DNA of 64,000 nt. It comes from DATKAS01 sp963733765. GTDB taxonomy: Bacteria; Actinomycetota; Acidimicrobiia; Acidimicrobiales; DATKAS01. The position numbers and the translations under genes were made by a program. The DNA lies in the NCBI GenBank assembly GCA_963733765.1, contig CAVTEI010000003.1, positions 558,001 through 622,000 on the forward strand, given 5' to 3'. Below, in pieces: positions 18,445 to 27,153 of this stretch; position 1 is the first letter of the stretch; each line of letters starts with the position of its first letter. Below the pieces are notes generated by a model that saw only the letters and a list, made by a program, of their open reading frames with translations, was not told where the DNA came from and did not search any database.

Positions 18445-19692
18445 CTAGCAGTGCTGCTGAAGCTGGGCGTCGACCTCCTGGGTCCGCGCGTCGACCTCGT
18501 CACGCAGCCGATCTCGCGTCTCGTGGTCGTCCTTGTACTGCTTCATGATCTCTCTCTTCTGGGCTGCCAAGTCGGCCTTCTCGGCTTCGAGCGCGGCGCA
18601 ATCCACCACCGGCTGCGGCGGCGGTGTCGTCGCAGGCGCGACCGTCGTCGGCGGGATGGTCGTCGACGCGACAGCGGTAGTGCTCGGCGCGAACGGCGAA
18701 TCGTCGTCGCCGGCACGGACGATCAGGACCGCGCCCACGAGTGCTCCGATGCCCAACAGGATCCAGAGCGCCGCGCGCCGCTGCCCTCCGGTGGGCGGGC
18801 GAGGCGTTGCCAGGGTCGTCGACGCGGGTGCCGTCGACAGGAGCTCGGTGCCGGCGACCACCATCGAGTCCGTGGGGTCGATCACCATCGGCTCGGTGGC
18901 GTCGACCACGGGATCGCTCAAGGCGGCCACGACGTCGGCCGCGTCGGGGCGGTCACCCGGTTGCCGCGAGGTCATCCCACGGAGCAGCGTCGGCCAGGGC
19001 GCCGGAACCTCGTCCGGAACATCGGGGTCGCGGGCGAGACGGGTGAGGGCGGCTTCGTGAGCCGGACCTGGGAACACACGCCGGCCTGTCAGCGACTCGA
19101 GGAGGACCAGCCCAAGTGCATACACATCGGCCCTCGCGGTGACCTCACTCCCGTCGACCTGCTCTGGGGCCATGTAGGCGGCGGTCCCAACGGTGCTCGA
19201 GGTGCCGGTGAAGGTCGTCGCGTCGGTGAAATGGGCGATGCCGAAGTCACCCAGGCGGGCCTGTCCATGCGCGTCGAACATCACGTTCGAGGGCTTCACA
19301 TCTCGATGCACGACACCCTGGCCGTGGACATAGGCGAGCGCGGCGGCGAGTTGCCGGCCTACCTCCCGCACCTCGCCGGGATCGAGAGGACCCTCGCTGA
19401 TTCGAGTCGCGAGTGTCGGCCCGTCGATCAATTCGAGAACGACATAGAGATCCTCGCCGTCCTCGCCCGCGTCGAACACCGCCACAAGGTTTGGATGGGC
19501 GAGTCCCGCCAACACCCGGGCTTCTCGGTCAAAGCGACGTCGGTCCAGCGCCGAGCCGCTGCGATGCACCTTGACCGCGGTTCGCCGATGCAGCACCTCG
19601 TCGTGCGCGGAGAACACCGATCCCATGCCACCGTGCGCGAGGAGCTCATCGAGGCGGTAACGCCCAGCGAGAACCGACCCGACGGCGACCAT
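18445..19692 (-). CDS. Transmembrane serine/threonine protein kinase (PknB-like)
   Basis: This is 415 residues from ATG 19692. The kinase domain (~10-270) has a glycine loop (LLAHGGMGSVFSA), a catalytic Lys (RTAVKVHRS), HRDVKPSNVMFD, DFGIAHFTDATTFTGTSSTVGTAAYMAPEQ, and DVYALGLVLLESLTG. A Pro/Thr-rich juxtamembrane stretch leads to one membrane helix (ALWILLGIGALVGAVLIV, ~300-320), then a Thr/Pro linker and an external charged coiled-coil ending in CAALEAEKADLAAQKREIMKQ...QHC, with no PASTA repeats. Two external Cys could pair. It is followed closely by the cyclase-ATPase-LuxR gene, which is a plausible phosphorylation target. Confidence 0.9.
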   Translation of the reverse strand: MVAVGSVLAGRYRLDELLAHGGMGSVFSAHDEVLHRRTAVKVHRSGSALDRRRFDREARVLAGLAHPNLVAVFDAGEDGEDLYVVLELIDGPTLATRISEGPLDPGEVREVGRQLAAALAYVHGQGVVHRDVKPSNVMFDAHGQARLGDFGIAHFTDATTFTGTSSTVGTAAYMAPEQVDGSEVTARADVYALGLVLLESLTGRRVFPGPAHEAALTRLARDPDVPDEVPAPWPTLLRGMTSRQPGDRPDAADVVAALSDPVVDATEPMVIDPTDSMVVAGTELLSTAPASTTLATPRPPTGGQRRAALWILLGIGALVGAVLIVRAGDDDSPFAPSTTAVASTTIPPTTVAPATTPPPQPVVDCAALEAEKADLAAQKREIMKQYKDDHETRDRLRDEVDARTQEVDAQLQQHC

Positions 19693-19752
19693 CACGCCAA
19701 GTCTTCACCGTCGACGAGCCATCGACCCGCTCGTCGTGCGAGCATCAGGGCA

Positions 19753-20673
19753 ATGAGTCCCACCTGGCCGGAGCTGGCCTACGACGCGTGGCACGCCACC
19801 TGCGACACGCTGCACGCCCACACCCAGGTGCTCGGCAAGCTCGCAGCCCGCCTCGCGCGACCCGAGCCCCAGCTCCAGCACGCGGCATTGCGCCTCACCG
19901 CCCGAGGCTGGGACACGGCACCGCTACCCGCGCCCGACGGCTCGGGGGCGCTCGTCGTGGCACTCGACCTCCATCACCACGACGCCGTGATCGAACACAG
20001 CGACGGTCGAGCGCGGAGCGCGGCGCTCGTGCCGGACCGCCCCGTCGCCGATGTCACGCGCGAGGTCTTGGCCGCCATCGAAGACCTCGTCGGCCCGGTG
20101 CGCATCGACCCCGCGCCCCAAGAGGTCCCATGGACTGCACGGCTCGACGAGGACTATGACCACGCGACGTACAACCCCGAACACGTGGCCACCTACTTCG
20201 AGATGGCGACGCAGGCTGCGCTGGTGCTCGCCGAGCTGCGTGCCCCGTACCGCGGGCGCGTCTCACCGGTGAACGCGTGGTGGGGCAGCTTCGATCTCGC
20301 CGTCAGCCTGTTTTCTGGGAACGCTGTCGAGCCGCCATCGAACGACTTCATCATGCGCAACTCGGCCAACGCACAGCAGATAGAGGTCGGTTGGTGGCCA
20401 GGAGATCACCGGTATCCCCGTGCCGCATTCTTCGCGTTCGCGTTCCCCACACCCGAAGGCTTCGATCAGGCGACGCTCGCGCCGTCAACCGCGCGCTGGG
20501 ACACCGACCTCGGCGAGTACCTCCTCGACTGGGACGATGCGCGCGCCGCGCCCGAGCCGCGGCTTGCCGCGGTTGACTTCGGGTTGTCGGCGATCCGACA
20601 CGCATGCATGGTTTGCGGCTGGGACCCAGTCCTCGCCGCCAGCGCTGAGGGCACGCCCCCGCCTCTCACCTAG
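19753..20673 (+). CDS. DUF5996 family protein
   Basis: This is 306 residues from ATG 19753. The sequence WPELAYDAWHATCDTLHAHTQVLGKLAARLARPEPQLQHAALRLTARGWDTAPLPAPDGSGALVVALDLHHHDAVIEHSDGR and the later VNAWWGSFDLAVSLFSGNAVEPPSNDFIMRNSANAQQIEVGWWPGD are the recurrent blocks of DUF5996. Family function is unknown; several His and Trp residues are invariant in members I recall, suggesting ligand or metal binding. It is divergent from the kinase and convergent with the TetR gene. Confidence 0.8.
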   Translation: MSPTWPELAYDAWHATCDTLHAHTQVLGKLAARLARPEPQLQHAALRLTARGWDTAPLPAPDGSGALVVALDLHHHDAVIEHSDGRARSAALVPDRPVADVTREVLAAIEDLVGPVRIDPAPQEVPWTARLDEDYDHATYNPEHVATYFEMATQAALVLAELRAPYRGRVSPVNAWWGSFDLAVSLFSGNAVEPPSNDFIMRNSANAQQIEVGWWPGDHRYPRAAFFAFAFPTPEGFDQATLAPSTARWDTDLGEYLLDWDDARAAPEPRLAAVDFGLSAIRHACMVCGWDPVLAASAEGTPPPLT

Positions 20674-20677
20674 CGCG

Positions 20678-21343
20678 CTACGGGCTTGCGCCGATCGGGG
20701 GGAGAAGTTGATCCACGAGGGTCCCCGTGAGCCACCGTTCGTACCGCTCGGCCGACCAACCTCGGTCGACGACGATCAGCCCGTAGACCTCGGGGGACAT
20801 GAGCGCGTGGATGATGTCGGCGGCCTCGCGTTCTCGCATCTTGGGCCGCAGCGCGCCGGCGCGAGCCAGCGAACGCGCGATCAGTGCTTGGCCTTGCTGG
20901 CGTTGTCGGGTCAGCTCGTCGAGGAGCGCTGCCGCGTCGGGATCCGAGGCCGCCGCGCTGACGAGGATGCGGTAGATCGACGCCGTCCTCGAGTTCACCT
21001 GAGCCGCGATGTCGACGAACCCCGCCAGCTGGTTCTTCGGATCCGGATCGTCGACCAGCGAGCGAACTGGTGGGCGGTCGGCCAGAGCAACCGCCGCATC
21101 GTCACCGACGATGGAGACATCGAGCAGGGCTTTGAGGATGCCGCGCTTGGACGCGAACAGCCGATACACCGTCGCCGGAGGGACGTCCGCGAGCGCGCTG
21201 ATGGCCTCGATCGTCGTGGCTCCGTAGCCGCGTTCGAGGAAAAGGGCCCGGGCGCCGTCGATGACCGCTGCCCGAGCGAGACGAGTCCTGGCCTGGCCGC
21301 GCTTGCCGTCGACGGTTCCACGATCTGTGTCGTTCGTCGCCAC
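20678..21343 (-). CDS. TetR-family transcriptional regulator
   Basis: This is 221 residues with a GTG start. The N-terminal helix-turn-helix is RAAVIDGARALFLERGYGATTIEAISALADVPPATVYRLFASKRGILKALLD; the C-terminal ligand domain is unspecialised. It is divergent from a VOC-family gene with 71 bases between starts, and that gap carries an inverted repeat (21352-21380), so it probably represses itself and the VOC gene. The ligand is unknown. Confidence 0.9.
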   Translation of the reverse strand: MATNDTDRGTVDGKRGQARTRLARAAVIDGARALFLERGYGATTIEAISALADVPPATVYRLFASKRGILKALLDVSIVGDDAAVALADRPPVRSLVDDPDPKNQLAGFVDIAAQVNSRTASIYRILVSAAASDPDAAALLDELTRQRQQGQALIARSLARAGALRPKMREREAADIIHALMSPEVYGLIVVDRGWSAERYERWLTGTLVDQLLPPIGASP

Positions 21344-21346
21344 GCC

Positions 21347-21380
21347 TTGACAGTAGCACTATCGAAATGAGAGTGTTACT
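21347..21380 (+). promoter_or_regulatory. Candidate TetR operator over a TTGACA promoter element
   Basis: AGTAGCACT (21352-21360) and AGTGTTACT (21372-21380) form an inverted repeat with one mismatch and an 11-base spacer. A perfect TTGACA -35 hexamer (21347-21352) abuts it and would drive the VOC gene at 21415. The position between divergent TetR and target genes is the usual operator position. No clear -10 is visible. Confidence 0.45.
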
Positions 21381-21414
21381 ACCACTCGTATTACCCACAA
21401 ACCCAGGAGAAGCC

Positions 21415-21771
21415 ATGACCGCATCGTCCAATCAAGGAATCAAGACCGTCCTGCATCCCGTGTCCGACATAGGCCGCGCCAAGGCCGTTTATGCCGCTCT
21501 GCTCGGCGTGGCGCCGCAGACCGACGGGTCTTACTACGTCGGCTTCGAGGCCGAGGGCCAGCACATCGGGCTGGTGCCGAACGGAGGGCCGCAGAACATG
21601 ACCTCTCCGGTGGCGTACTGGCACATCGCGGATATCGAGGCGACGCTCGCGGAGGTGACCGCCGCCGGTGCCACGGTGAAGGAGCCGCCGCACGACGTCG
21701 GCGGTGGCCGCCTCGTGGCCACCGTCACCGACCCCGATGGCAACGTCCTCGGGTTGCTGCAGGACAGTTGA
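21415..21771 (+). CDS. VOC (glyoxalase/bleomycin-resistance) family protein
   Basis: This is 118 residues from ATG 21415, preceded by AGGAGA. A single VOC domain reads IKTVLHPVSDIGRAKAVYAALLGVAPQTDGSYYVGFEAEGQHIGLVP then LAEVTAAGATVKEPPHDVGGGRLVATVTDPDGNVLGLLQD. The paired beta-alpha-beta-beta-beta modules and the DPDGN turn are typical. It is probably controlled by the divergent TetR gene and could be a resistance or detoxification protein. Confidence 0.85.
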   Translation: MTASSNQGIKTVLHPVSDIGRAKAVYAALLGVAPQTDGSYYVGFEAEGQHIGLVPNGGPQNMTSPVAYWHIADIEATLAEVTAAGATVKEPPHDVGGGRLVATVTDPDGNVLGLLQDS

Positions 21772-21804
21772 GGGAGCAAGCGTTGTCGCCGGAGGTGCTT
21801 CGCA

Positions 21805-22275
21805 ATGATTGACACGGAGAAGGCACGGAAGAGCACGCCGAAGGCAACCAAGAACAGCTCCGGCTTCACGGCCGAGGAACGAGCCGCGATGAAGGAGCGG
21901 GCCCAGGAACTGAAAGCGGAGGCGCGCGCGGGAGCGAAGAAGGCGGACGCCGAAGGCGCTGTGCTCGCGAAGATCGCCGAGATGCCGGAACCGGATCGCG
22001 CGATGGCCGAACGGCTCCACGCCATCGTCACGGCCAGCGCGCCGGTCCTCTCGCCGAAGCTCTGGTATGGGATGCCCGCCTACGCGAAGGACGACAAGAT
22101 CGTCTGCTTCTTCCAAGGCGCGGACAAGTTCAAGTCGAGGTACGCGACGTTCGGCTTCAACGACGACGCGAACCTCGATGACGGCGCCATGTGGCCGACC
22201 TCCTTCGCGCTGACGAAGCTGACGGCCGCCGGAGAAGCAAAGATCCGCGCGCTCGTGAAGAAGGCGGTGAGCTGA
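21805..22275 (+). CDS. DUF1801/YdhG-like protein
   Basis: This is 156 residues. A charged Lys/Ala-rich N-terminal helix (~1-55, MKERAQELKAEARAGAKKADAEGA) precedes the DUF1801 core: ERLHAIVTASAPVLSPKLWYGMPAYAKDDKIVCFFQGADKFKSRYATFGFNDDANLDDGAMWPTSFALTKLTAAGEAKIRALVKKAV. DUF1801 has a frataxin-like fold; an iron role has been proposed for some members but not shown for this type. It lies 33 bases after the VOC gene on the same strand. Confidence 0.8.
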   Translation: MIDTEKARKSTPKATKNSSGFTAEERAAMKERAQELKAEARAGAKKADAEGAVLAKIAEMPEPDRAMAERLHAIVTASAPVLSPKLWYGMPAYAKDDKIVCFFQGADKFKSRYATFGFNDDANLDDGAMWPTSFALTKLTAAGEAKIRALVKKAVS

Positions 22276-22297
22276 CGATGCCGATGCTCACGGCGCG

Positions 22298-23023
22298 ATG
22301 ACTTCGCGGCTCGTCGCTCTCTGCTTCGATGCGAACGATCCGCTGCGTCTCGCGCGCTTTTGGGCCGAGGCTCTGCACTGGGAGATCGACGACGAGACCG
22401 ATGAGGTGATCGGTCTCGTACCAACTGATGGCACGAGATTCCGGCTCGAGTTCGGGCCGGTCCCGGAGCGGAAGGCGGGCAAGAACCGCATCCATCTCGA
22501 TCTGACGAGCACGTCGCTCGAGGACCAGCAGGCAACGGTCGCGAGGTTGGTCGAGCTCGGTGCCCGCCACATCGACGTGGGTCAGGGGCCAAACGACGAA
22601 CATGTCGTGCTCGCCGACCCCGAAGGCAACGAGCTCTGCATGATCGAGCCGGGCAACAAGTTCCTCGCTGACTGCGGACGGTTCGGATCGATCACGTGCG
22701 ACGGCACGCGTGCGGTCGGGTACTTCTGGAGCGAAGCGCTCGGCTGGCCGTTGGTCTGGGATCAGGACGAAGAAACCGCGATCCACGCGCCGGACGGCAC
22801 TGGTCCGTTCATCACCTGGGGTCCGCCGCTTGCCCCGAAGATGGGGAAGAACCGGATTCATCTCGACATCGCTCCGCCCGGCCACGTTGATCACCAAGCG
22901 GAGGTCGACCGCCTTGTTGCTCTTGGGGCGACCCGAATCGACATCGGCCAAGGCGAGGTCGATTGGGTGGTCATGGCCGATCCCGATGACAACGAGTTCT
23001 GTGTGTTGACCCCGCGGGCCTAG
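22298..23023 (+). CDS. Tandem VOC-family protein
   Basis: This is 241 residues holding two similar glyoxalase-like halves: LVALCFDANDPLRLARFWAEALHWEIDDE...LADPEGNELCMIEPG, then FGSITCDGTRAVGYFWSEALGWPLVWDQDEETAIHAPDG...MADPDDNEFCVLTPRA. Both halves contain the MGKNRIHLDI or GKNRIHLDL block characteristic of this VOC subgroup, so the gene arose by internal duplication. The 3' end overlaps the convergent amidohydrolase by four bases. Function unknown. Confidence 0.85.
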   Translation: MTSRLVALCFDANDPLRLARFWAEALHWEIDDETDEVIGLVPTDGTRFRLEFGPVPERKAGKNRIHLDLTSTSLEDQQATVARLVELGARHIDVGQGPNDEHVVLADPEGNELCMIEPGNKFLADCGRFGSITCDGTRAVGYFWSEALGWPLVWDQDEETAIHAPDGTGPFITWGPPLAPKMGKNRIHLDIAPPGHVDHQAEVDRLVALGATRIDIGQGEVDWVVMADPDDNEFCVLTPRA

Positions 23024-24168
23024 AGAGCGACGCCGAGCCAACTCGCCGCGTTGGCGGAGAAGAAGCCGGTGACTGCTTCGTCCGCAGCCGGCGTGCCCGC
23101 CCATGACCGCTCGAACCGACCGAGCGGATCGCGTCCCCCTTCGGCATGCGGATAGTCGGAGGAGAACAGGTACAGGCGCGGGTCGGACTCGGCTGCGATG
23201 CGGCCGATGTCCTCGAACGGATACGGCGTGAAGCGGAGCTGCGCGCTCGCCTGCTCGGACGGAGTGCGTTCGAAGGTCGCGAGCCTCGGCTCCGACCGGC
23301 TCCAGATCGCGGCGGCGTGATCGAGCCTGCGCAGCATGTCGGGCACCCACCCCGCACCCATCTCGATCGCTCCACCATGCAGGCGAGGATGGCGTTCGAG
23401 CACGCCGTCGAGCACGAGCACCGACAGGAAGCGCGCCGCGGTGTGGTACACGACCATGAAGTCCTTCGAGCCGATGATCTCGGCGCCGCTGAACTGCTCG
23501 GCGGCAGGACGCCCGTCGTTGATCCAGTCACTGCCGATAGGCAGGCGGCCGCTTCCGACGTGCAGCACGAACGGGACACCGCGCTCGGCGAGCCGAGACC
23601 AGAACGCCTCGTGGTCGGGATGACCCGGAGCTCGACCTCCCGGCGCGCGGGCGGGCAGCCACATGAGGCTGAGACCCATGTCCATCGCGGCATCGAGCTC
23701 GGCCACCGAGCGATCGGGCTCGTCGAGATCACAGATCGCGACACCGTGGAGGCGCTCGTCCGCGTCGCAGAAGTCGGCCATGGCGCGGTTGTGCGCCCGA
23801 TACGCGCCGTAGCGCAGACCGGGGTCGTCGATCTCGAACAGGGGCGCGCAGAACGACGAGTACACCACTTGACGCTCGAAACCGAGCAGGTCGAGCGCTC
23901 GGCTCCGCTCGTCGGGATCGACGGCTCCCAACGCGCCGTGCCACTTGGGCCCTCGCCGAACCAAGTCGTCGCCCAACTCGATCAGGCGCGTCCGCTCCTC
24001 CTCCGAGTGCTGCCACTGCGTCGGATCGACGCCGTTCGCGACCATGACGGCCTCGATGTTCGGCAGCCGATCGCGTAGCGCTGGGTCCACGTGATCACTC
24101 AGGAAGCCGGGCCACTCCATCAGATGGCTGTCCGCATCGATGATGCGGCGACCTCGCGCGTACGTCAT
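23020..24168 (-). CDS. Amidohydrolase_2 family metal-dependent hydrolase
   Basis: This is 382 residues. IIDADSHLMEWPGFLSDHVDP at the N-terminus, HNRAMADFCDADERLHGVAICDLDEPDRSVAELDAAMDMGLSLMWLPARAPGGRAPGHPDHEAFW in the centre, and YLFSSDYPHAEGG near the end match the ACMSD/gamma-resorcylate-decarboxylase-like group of PF04909. The N-terminal metal site is DSH instead of DxHxH, common in this subgroup. C-C bond decarboxylation or hydrolysis of an unknown aromatic or lactone is the likely reaction class. Confidence 0.85.
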   Translation of the reverse strand: MTYARGRRIIDADSHLMEWPGFLSDHVDPALRDRLPNIEAVMVANGVDPTQWQHSEEERTRLIELGDDLVRRGPKWHGALGAVDPDERSRALDLLGFERQVVYSSFCAPLFEIDDPGLRYGAYRAHNRAMADFCDADERLHGVAICDLDEPDRSVAELDAAMDMGLSLMWLPARAPGGRAPGHPDHEAFWSRLAERGVPFVLHVGSGRLPIGSDWINDGRPAAEQFSGAEIIGSKDFMVVYHTAARFLSVLVLDGVLERHPRLHGGAIEMGAGWVPDMLRRLDHAAAIWSRSEPRLATFERTPSEQASAQLRFTPYPFEDIGRIAAESDPRLYLFSSDYPHAEGGRDPLGRFERSWAGTPAADEAVTGFFSANAASWLGVAL

Positions 24169-24298
24169 CGCGCGCCGAAGTTATCCCTCGACCCGTTCTC
24201 GCCGCCGAGGTCGTAGGGGAGAGTTGCATCCAATGGACGCGATCGTTCGGGGACACGACGCGGCAGCGTCTTGACGCCTGCAGCCCGGGACGTCTCTG

Positions 24299-24859
24299 TT
24301 AGGGCTCTCGTCCGAGCCAGGCCATCAACGTCGCGGTGTCGGATGCCCCGGGCGGCAGCGCGACAGCCGGCCCGAATGGCCGGCCGGGGCCGCGGAAGCT
24401 CTCATCGATGTCCTTGGTGTTCTGCCACGCCACCTCGTACAGCGCCGGATCGATCTCAGTTGGTTGGCCGGTGGCCTTGGCGAGGTCCCAACCGTGCACG
24501 ATCGTCTCGACCGTGTGGATGCCCAGCGCGAACGCTCCCGGAAAATCGCCGAAGGGCAGGTGCACAGTCCGCTCCAACAGCACCGGGTCGCTCCACGCCT
24601 CTGACAGCGCGGCCGCCGAGTCGCGGTAGGGCGTGAGTGCGTCGTCGTGCACGAAATCGCCGGCCGCCGGGATGGCCTCTCCGCGTTCGCCCTCGGCGAT
24701 CTTCACGAAGCGGTAGTTGCCGCCAATCATGTGGTTGAGCAGCGCACGCACGTCGAACTCGACACAGGGCGTCGGCGCGCCGAACTGGCCAGCGGCGACG
24801 TTGGCCACGATCGTCGTGGTCGCCTCCAGGGCTCGGTCGTGCAGCTTGATGATGTCCAT
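24299..24859 (-). CDS. TIGR03086 family mycothiol transferase-fold protein
   Basis: This is 186 residues from ATG 24859, with GGGGGAGG upstream. The sequence MDIIKLHDRALEATTTIVANVAAGQFGAPTPCVEFDVRALLNHMIGGNYRF followed by LHLPFGDF-like and GIHTVETIVHGWDLAKATGQPTEID is the full TIGR03086 pattern with the two metal-binding His blocks. It is last in a tight ArsR-SRPBCC-TIGR03086 operon; its start overlaps the preceding stop by one base (TGATG). Confidence 0.85.
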   Translation of the reverse strand: MDIIKLHDRALEATTTIVANVAAGQFGAPTPCVEFDVRALLNHMIGGNYRFVKIAEGERGEAIPAAGDFVHDDALTPYRDSAAALSEAWSDPVLLERTVHLPFGDFPGAFALGIHTVETIVHGWDLAKATGQPTEIDPALYEVAWQNTKDIDESFRGPGRPFGPAVALPPGASDTATLMAWLGREP

Positions 24860-25302
24860 CACGCACCTCCCCCGGGTCCCCGGTCCGGCCCGGGATCGCC
24901 GCCGGCCGCGCGCGCCGCTAGCCGCTCGAGGTAATGCGCCCATCCGCTGCCGTGATCCTCGGCCGCCGTGTCGGGCAGTCCTCGGTGCACGAGACGCACG
25001 CGGGTCTTGTCTCCCTCGGGGTGCAGCGTGATCTCGACCACCGTCGAGCCGGGCGGGATGGGGTGGCCGTAGTCCTGCTCCCAGCCGAAGGTGAAGACCA
25101 CCTTGGCCATCGGCACGACCTCGATGAACTCACCGGCCGACTGGTACTGACCGGCGACGAGCACCCGGTACACACCGCCTGGTCGCGGGTCGATGTCGGC
25201 GACGGTGCCCTCCCACTCGACGTGCTTGCCGGGGTCGGTGAGGAACGGCCAGATCGTCTCGGGGGTGGCATCGATCATGATCTCGCGAACGAGCTCGGCC
25301 AT
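24859..25302 (-). CDS. SRPBCC/AHSA1 family protein
   Basis: This is 147 residues. MAELVREIMIDATPETIWPFLTDPGKHVEWEGTVADIDPRPGGVYRVLVAGQYQSAGEFIEVVPMAKVVFTFGWEQ then STVVEITLHPEGDKTRVRLVHRGLP is a complete AHSA1-type START-like domain, a hydrophobic ligand pocket of unspecified ligand. It overlaps the ArsR gene by one base upstream and the TIGR03086 gene downstream, so it is the middle cistron of a coupled operon. Confidence 0.9.
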   Translation of the reverse strand: MAELVREIMIDATPETIWPFLTDPGKHVEWEGTVADIDPRPGGVYRVLVAGQYQSAGEFIEVVPMAKVVFTFGWEQDYGHPIPPGSTVVEITLHPEGDKTRVRLVHRGLPDTAAEDHGSGWAHYLERLAARAAGGDPGPDRGPGGGA

Positions 25303-25619
25303 CAGTGCTTCTCCTTGTCGCGTTGGGCGGCCTCGGCGACCTCACGCAGCCGCTCGAGTCCGCTGGTCCAGTAGTCGTCGAGGAATCGATGGAGGTTCTT
25401 CATCTCGCCGTGGTCAGCGCGGTACAGCCGGCGCGTCCCCTCGCGACGCTCCGTCACCAGCCCCGCCGCCTTGAGCACCCCCAGGTGCTGTGAGATCGCC
25501 GAACGGGTGACCTCCGCGAAATGATCGGCGACGTCGGTGGCGGGCAGCTCTTGAGACCAGACCAGCCGAAGGATCTCCCGCCGGCGGGGCTCAGCGAGTG
25601 CCTTGAGGGCGGCGTCCAC
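25302..25619 (-). CDS. ArsR-family winged-helix regulator
   Basis: This is 105 residues from a GTG start. MDAALKALAEPRRREILRLVWSQELPATDVADHFAEVTRSAISQHLGVLKAAGLVTERREGTRRLYRAD is a standard ArsR helix-turn-helix. No metal-binding Cys cluster is visible, in line with the SRPBCC-linked ArsR subgroup that senses small molecules or redox state. It heads the operon with the SRPBCC and TIGR03086 genes; the probable operator lies in its own promoter. Confidence 0.9.
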   Translation of the reverse strand: MDAALKALAEPRRREILRLVWSQELPATDVADHFAEVTRSAISQHLGVLKAAGLVTERREGTRRLYRADHGEMKNLHRFLDDYWTSGLERLREVAEAAQRDKEKH

Positions 25620-25627
25620 GCCACTGA

Positions 25628-25656
25628 GCGTAAGTCATCACTTGCGTAAGTGTCAA
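25628..25656 (-). promoter_or_regulatory. Promoter and overlapping operator of the ArsR operon
   Basis: Reading minus, TTGACA (25651-25656) is spaced 17 bases from TTACGC (25628-25633), a plausible sigma-70-type promoter 9-37 bases before the GTG. Inside it the half-sites AAGT-N4-ACTT-N4-AAGT (25632-25651) make two overlapping palindromes, and GCGTAAGT occurs twice. ArsR binding there would block transcription; this is an inference from position and symmetry. Confidence 0.55.
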
Positions 25657-25678
25657 CTGAACTACAGCGTGGCCGAAA

Positions 25679-26126
25679 CTAGGACGCGGGCTCCTCCAGG
25701 AGCGCGAGCGTCTGTGCCAGGTCGCGGCTCACCGTCAATGGCTCGGCGTGGCGGTGCACGACGTACCACTCATCGCCGCGGCGCCGATAGATCTGCGTCG
25801 TCCGCAAGTCCCACTGATGTCGATCCTCGATGCCGGCGAAGTTCGCCTCGCACCGCTCGACCATCACCAGGCAGACGATGTCATCGCCCACGATGGCGTC
25901 AACGAGTTCGATCTCTGCCGTGCCGTTGCTGAACATGCCCGCGACTCGCGCTGCGGCGCGGATCCCGACCTCGTAGCGCTGGTCCACCGAATGGACCGAA
26001 GATCGTCAGCTGCTCGGACGAGAACAGGTCGAGATAGCCGCCGGCGTCGCCAACGACCCAACCGCGTTGCGCTGCGAGCGTTCGGTCGAAGAGCTCTCGG
26101 ACGATGGGATCGTGGTCGGCGGTCAC
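25679..26126 (-). CDS. SnoaL/NTF2-like protein (one frameshift)
   Basis: The N-terminal part (VTADHDPIVRELFDRTLAAQRGWVVGDAGGYLDLFSSEQLTIFGPFGG) and C-terminal part (QRYEVGIRAAARVAGMFSNGTAEIELVDAIVGDDIVCLVMVERCEANF...HQWDLRTTQIYRRRGDEWYVVHRHAEPL) are in adjacent frames. Removing one G near 25985 joins them into a ~148-residue SnoaL_3-like domain. The start could be the GTG at 26126 or an ATG at 26153. The function is unknown. Confidence 0.7.
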
Positions 26127-26199
26127 GGGCGCATTTTGCCCGGCTCCCGTCATCGCCCGTTGCTCGGCACGGCTCGACTCGGTGCAGTTGACTACGTCC

Positions 26200-27140
26200 G
26201 TGATCGCCGAACACCCGGCGGGCCGTCCGGATGTCGTTCCCCGTGTTGGGTCCGGCGACATAGGCGAGACCGAGATCCTGGGGCTCGACCCGAGCCACGA
26301 CGCGTCAGATCCCAAGGTGGGCCGTTGGCTGCGCGATGTGCTGTGGGATCGTGCGGTGCTGTGCGTCCGGCTCGACGCCAAGCTCACCGACGGCGAGCTA
26401 CGCGCACTCGTGTCGATGATCGGCGACATCAAGGACCCTGTCGGACACGACAGCGACGGCAACCCGCTCCGTTACGGCGAGGAGCGCCAGATCATCGATG
26501 CAGGGTTTGTCCTCACCGATGAGCTACGCGAGAGCCTCGGCGACGTCTCCTTCGGCGGCGATGACCTTCGCCCCGGGCTATTCCAGTTCTTCCACACCGA
26601 CGACTCGTACGTCGAGCAGCCCGCCGGTGTCACGGTCCTCCACGCCCGAGAACTGCCTCAGGGCGGAGGTGGCGACACGTGCTTCATCGACATGCGCGCC
26701 GCCTACGAGCTCCTCGACGCGACGCAACGCTCCCAGCTGATCGGGCTTCAGCGGTGCACTCGTACAACAACCGCGGCGCTTTCCCGCCCCGGCCTGCTGC
26801 GGGTGGGCCGCTCGAGGATCTCGTCGACGTCTCGCATCCCGTCGTGCGCGCGCACCCCGTCACCGGCGGGCCTGCGCTCTACTTCGATCTCGACCGCGCG
26901 ACCCACGTCGAAGGCCTTCCGGACGACGAAGGACGCGCGCTGCTGCAGTCGTTGCAGGATCACGCGGAACAGAACGCCCCGCGATACGAGCACAAGTGGC
27001 ACCCGCACGATGTGCTGATCTGGGACAACGCATCCGTGCAACATCGCGCGAGCGGTGACTTCGAGGTCGGTCAGCCGCGCCGCTTCTGGCGTTACATGGT
27101 CGCGGGTCCACGGCCCAAACCGTTCGGGTTCGCGCCGTGA
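26200..27140 (+). CDS. TauD/TfdA-type 2-oxoglutarate dioxygenase (one frameshift)
   Basis: This is about 312 residues. The iron site His-x-Asp is in FFHTDDSYVEQPAG, the distal His in NASVQHRASGDF, and the 2-oxoglutarate Arg in QPRRFWRYM; all needed ligands are present. The frame changes at about 26751, where one G appears lost (GLQ then AVHSYNNRG). The GTG start at 26200 (MIAEHPAGR) is provisional. Substrate class is likely an alkyl or aromatic acid, by family only. It sits between SnoaL-like genes, which could form a small catabolic group. Confidence 0.8.
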
Positions 27141-27153
27141 GGCCGTGGGTGTC

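Noticed and set aside
18451..19752. Long upstream extension of the DUF5996 gene
   Set aside because: It is antisense to the kinase gene; DUF5996 homology begins at ATG 19753.
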